Source: Pseudisothecium myosuroides
Taxonomy: Eukaryota > Streptophyta > Bryopsida > Hypnales > Lembophyllaceae
Length of the DNA: 64,000 nucleotides
NCBI GenBank assembly: GCA_951799445.1
Contig: OX637287.1
Span: forward strand, 46,219,724 to 46,283,723
Reading direction: 5' to 3'
Shown: positions 62,213-64,000 of the stretch, in pieces
Layout: each line of letters starts with the position of its first letter
Position numbering within the stretch: the first letter of the stretch is position 1
Made by a program: the position numbers and the translations under genes
Notes under the pieces: generated by a model
What the model saw: only the letters and a program-made list of their open reading frames with translations
What the model was told of the DNA's origin: nothing
The model's database searches: none

Positions 62213-63414
62213 CTTAGGAAAAATTCTTAACCATTTAGGAGCAACCAACGAATGAACTTTGGGTCAAGATATGGATGAAATAGGTTAAAACTCATTCATT
62301 CAAGTCCAAACTTAGAAATTGGATAGAAGTGGTAAATATAGAGTCAGGATCAAAAACTCGAAGTAAAATAAAATAAAGAAAGAGTCTAAATTCAAGGATG
62401 AAGTTTGGATAGACTTCTAGAAGCTAGAACTTCATCCGTCCATAACTTTTGCTAGGAAGGTCGTATAATGTTGAGTTTTATATTTTTAGAAATGGCATGA
62501 AATTCTCTCTCTTTTGATTTGGCTAAATTTAGAGTGTATCACCTTTAGTTCAAAAACCACAGCGACCTAGTTGGTACGCCCCAATTAGAGTAAATATTGC
62601 AAATTAAGTTAGGTTTTCTTGATTTCTTTGGTTTTCTTGCAAACTTGTGTATGTTTAGGATTTAGAAAAGATCCATTGCTTGGAAGGCACAATGGATTTA
62701 CGCTAGGCACCCATAGGACAAAAATCAACCCTGAAACTCAAAAGCCTGGTTGTGCTCACTTATTTACCAAGGGTGGGTAAATAAGCGCTCACACTACTCC
62801 ATGTGCAATTATCCTTACACTTTTTTTGCACACGTGGCCACAAATTGAAAATAATAAGAGAATGACTTTTGGCATCCTTAAAGAGTGACCTAAATCTTAA
62901 ATCTCTGTCACTTTAGAATGACTCTGTGCATCACTCACAAATGACTTGGCAAAGTTGAAAGCACACCCTACATATAACTACAGAATGTCTTGCCACGTGT
63001 TAGAACCTCACTCGTCCGCTAAGGACCTAAACCGTGACCGTAACTGAAGAATGACTGGATACGTGTCATTCTTTTATAGGTCAATGGAACTCCCTCTCGA
63101 CTGCAGAATGACTGCGCCATGACTGCACAACCATCCGACGTGGAACTAGAAATTTTCAAATTTTCTTCCAAAATGGGCAATTGCCCAACCTTTTCCAAAA
63201 ATTTAGTCCTCCACCTCATCAAGCCACATAGACACTCTCATCCTTTTTTCATCCAAGGTCAAACTGAATGGTAATAATAGAATTGCAGTCACCAAAAGAA
63301 TGACTTGTCCACTATGACTACAGGGCCTGAAGTCATGATGGAGTCATGTTTGTCCGGAATGACTGTTTTGGAGTCATTCTTTGCAGTCACGTTTACCTCC
63401 ATTTTCTTGTAGTG

Positions 63415-64000
63415 TGTAAATGTTGCGGTAGCTCATTGTTGCACAAATACAGCAAGTCGTACTTATTGGAACCTTCTTAGCTTTGGAATAGGATTTTGGG
63501 GTGGGGTGGGGGGTGTAGAGGGTGAGATTTAAGAGTTGAGTTAGTTGGACAAAACTCTCACTTTGAACATAACTCTTACTTTTAGGGTTTCACCTCAATC
63601 TCAAATTTCTTATTCTATGTGCTCTTGTTTTTTTGGACCAGTCACAGCTTTAGTATCCTTGTTTCTATTTGCTTAAGATTTAAGAGTGACAACTGCAACA
63701 TGGTGTGCTCCCTAGCCATTTACGTGAGAGACGTCAGGAATTGCTTGAAATTGTTTATGTATAATAACTAAGAAGTGTGGAGGCTTCCTAATGGAGTTGG
63801 GGTAGTGCACTTTTGCGCGCCACAATGAATACAACTTGTGGCTGGCTCAAGCCTGCGCCTTGCTCATCATTCTCTATTTGCTTCATTTCTGTTGATTTAT
63901 TACTATACTGAAGCCAAGAGGTGGAAGCACTTGCCCCATGAACCCTGGCCATGATTAGGCGTTGAAAACTTTCCTGATTTATTACTTTGCCTCATAGATC
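63415..64000. other. Right edge, no gene recognised
   Basis: Begins with the right-hand TGT duplication of the CACTA element. The rest has a G-rich run near 63500 and no supported gene. Confidence 0.4.

Larger units (their letters stand above)
57707..62793. mobile_element. Solo-LTR-like element 2, 5,087 bp including an insertion, duplication CTACT
   Basis: Starts TGTGAGCCCCCAATTCG and ends AAATAAGCGCTCACA, with CTACT at 57702-57706 and 62794-62798. Without the TTAA element at 61270-62212 it is about 4.15 kb, close to the 4,105 bp of the first element, with which it aligns along its whole length. The TATA box is at 58968-58975, 1,261 bases from the left end. Open frames inside (for example 59624-60223 minus) are not shared between copies. 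Confidence 0.75.
51079..63414. mobile_element. CACTA-type element, 12,336 bp, non-autonomous
   Basis: The left end CACTACAAGAAAATGG and the right end CCATTTTCTTGTAGTG are perfect inverted repeats with the classic CACTA start. The target TGT is duplicated at 51076-51078 and 63415-63417. The inverted match continues in diverged form through GTGACTGCAAA.GAATGA. Both ends carry many subterminal copies of AATGACT/AGTCATT-type motifs, as in En/Spm elements. Without two inserted LTR-like elements (52573-56677, 57707-62793) it is about 3.1 kb. No transposase was seen. Confidence 0.88.

Overview
The window looks like nuclear DNA from a land plant, most likely a bryophyte (moss or liverwort). A chloroplast FtsHi5-type AAA protein and a DUF1218 membrane protein make it an embryophyte. 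The TIR domain of the resistance-type gene has the 'SLPKGE..P' and 'SKWPM.EL' wording I associate with bryophyte TIR-NBS genes. The species cannot be fixed from sequence alone. The DNA is AT-rich, gene-poor and full of transposable elements.

Layout. 1-2745 (minus): N-terminal 915 codons of FTSHI5, running off the left edge. 3-18 kb: AT-rich intergenic DNA with TTAA-flanked elements, short tandem repeats and foldbacks. 18.6-21.2 kb: a small gene island with a three-exon DUF1218 gene and a single-exon gene of unknown function. 21.2-28.9 kb: decayed elements, then GC-richer duplicated promoter-like blocks and exon-like modules. 28.9-31.4 kb: a four-exon TIR-NB-ARC gene that stops just after the MHD-like motif, with no leucine-rich repeats visible. 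31.4-40.5 kb: MITE-type elements, a 640-bp foldback and a 65-bp hairpin. 40.5-43.4 kb: an FCP1/NIF-type phosphatase pseudogene broken by a transposon that is itself broken by another. 43.7-50.4 kb: more nested elements. 51,079-63,414: a 12.3-kb CACTA-type element with 3-bp duplications (TGT), itself containing two 4.1-kb solo-LTR-like insertions.

The main discovery is a family of about 0.9-kb non-autonomous elements that begin TTAACCCCT and end AGGGGTTAA. At least eleven full or near-full copies are visible, plus decayed ones. Two nested insertions give empty-site evidence that TTAA is the duplicated target, and one copy in a pseudogene exon is flanked by CTAA on both sides. This is piggyBac-like behaviour. 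No transposase is encoded here, so the superfamily call is inference.

Insertion order can be read from nesting: TTAA elements predate one LTR-type insertion and postdate others. The recognised genes belong to unrelated processes (plastid protein handling, cell wall/vascular patterning, immune signalling) and show no functional clustering.
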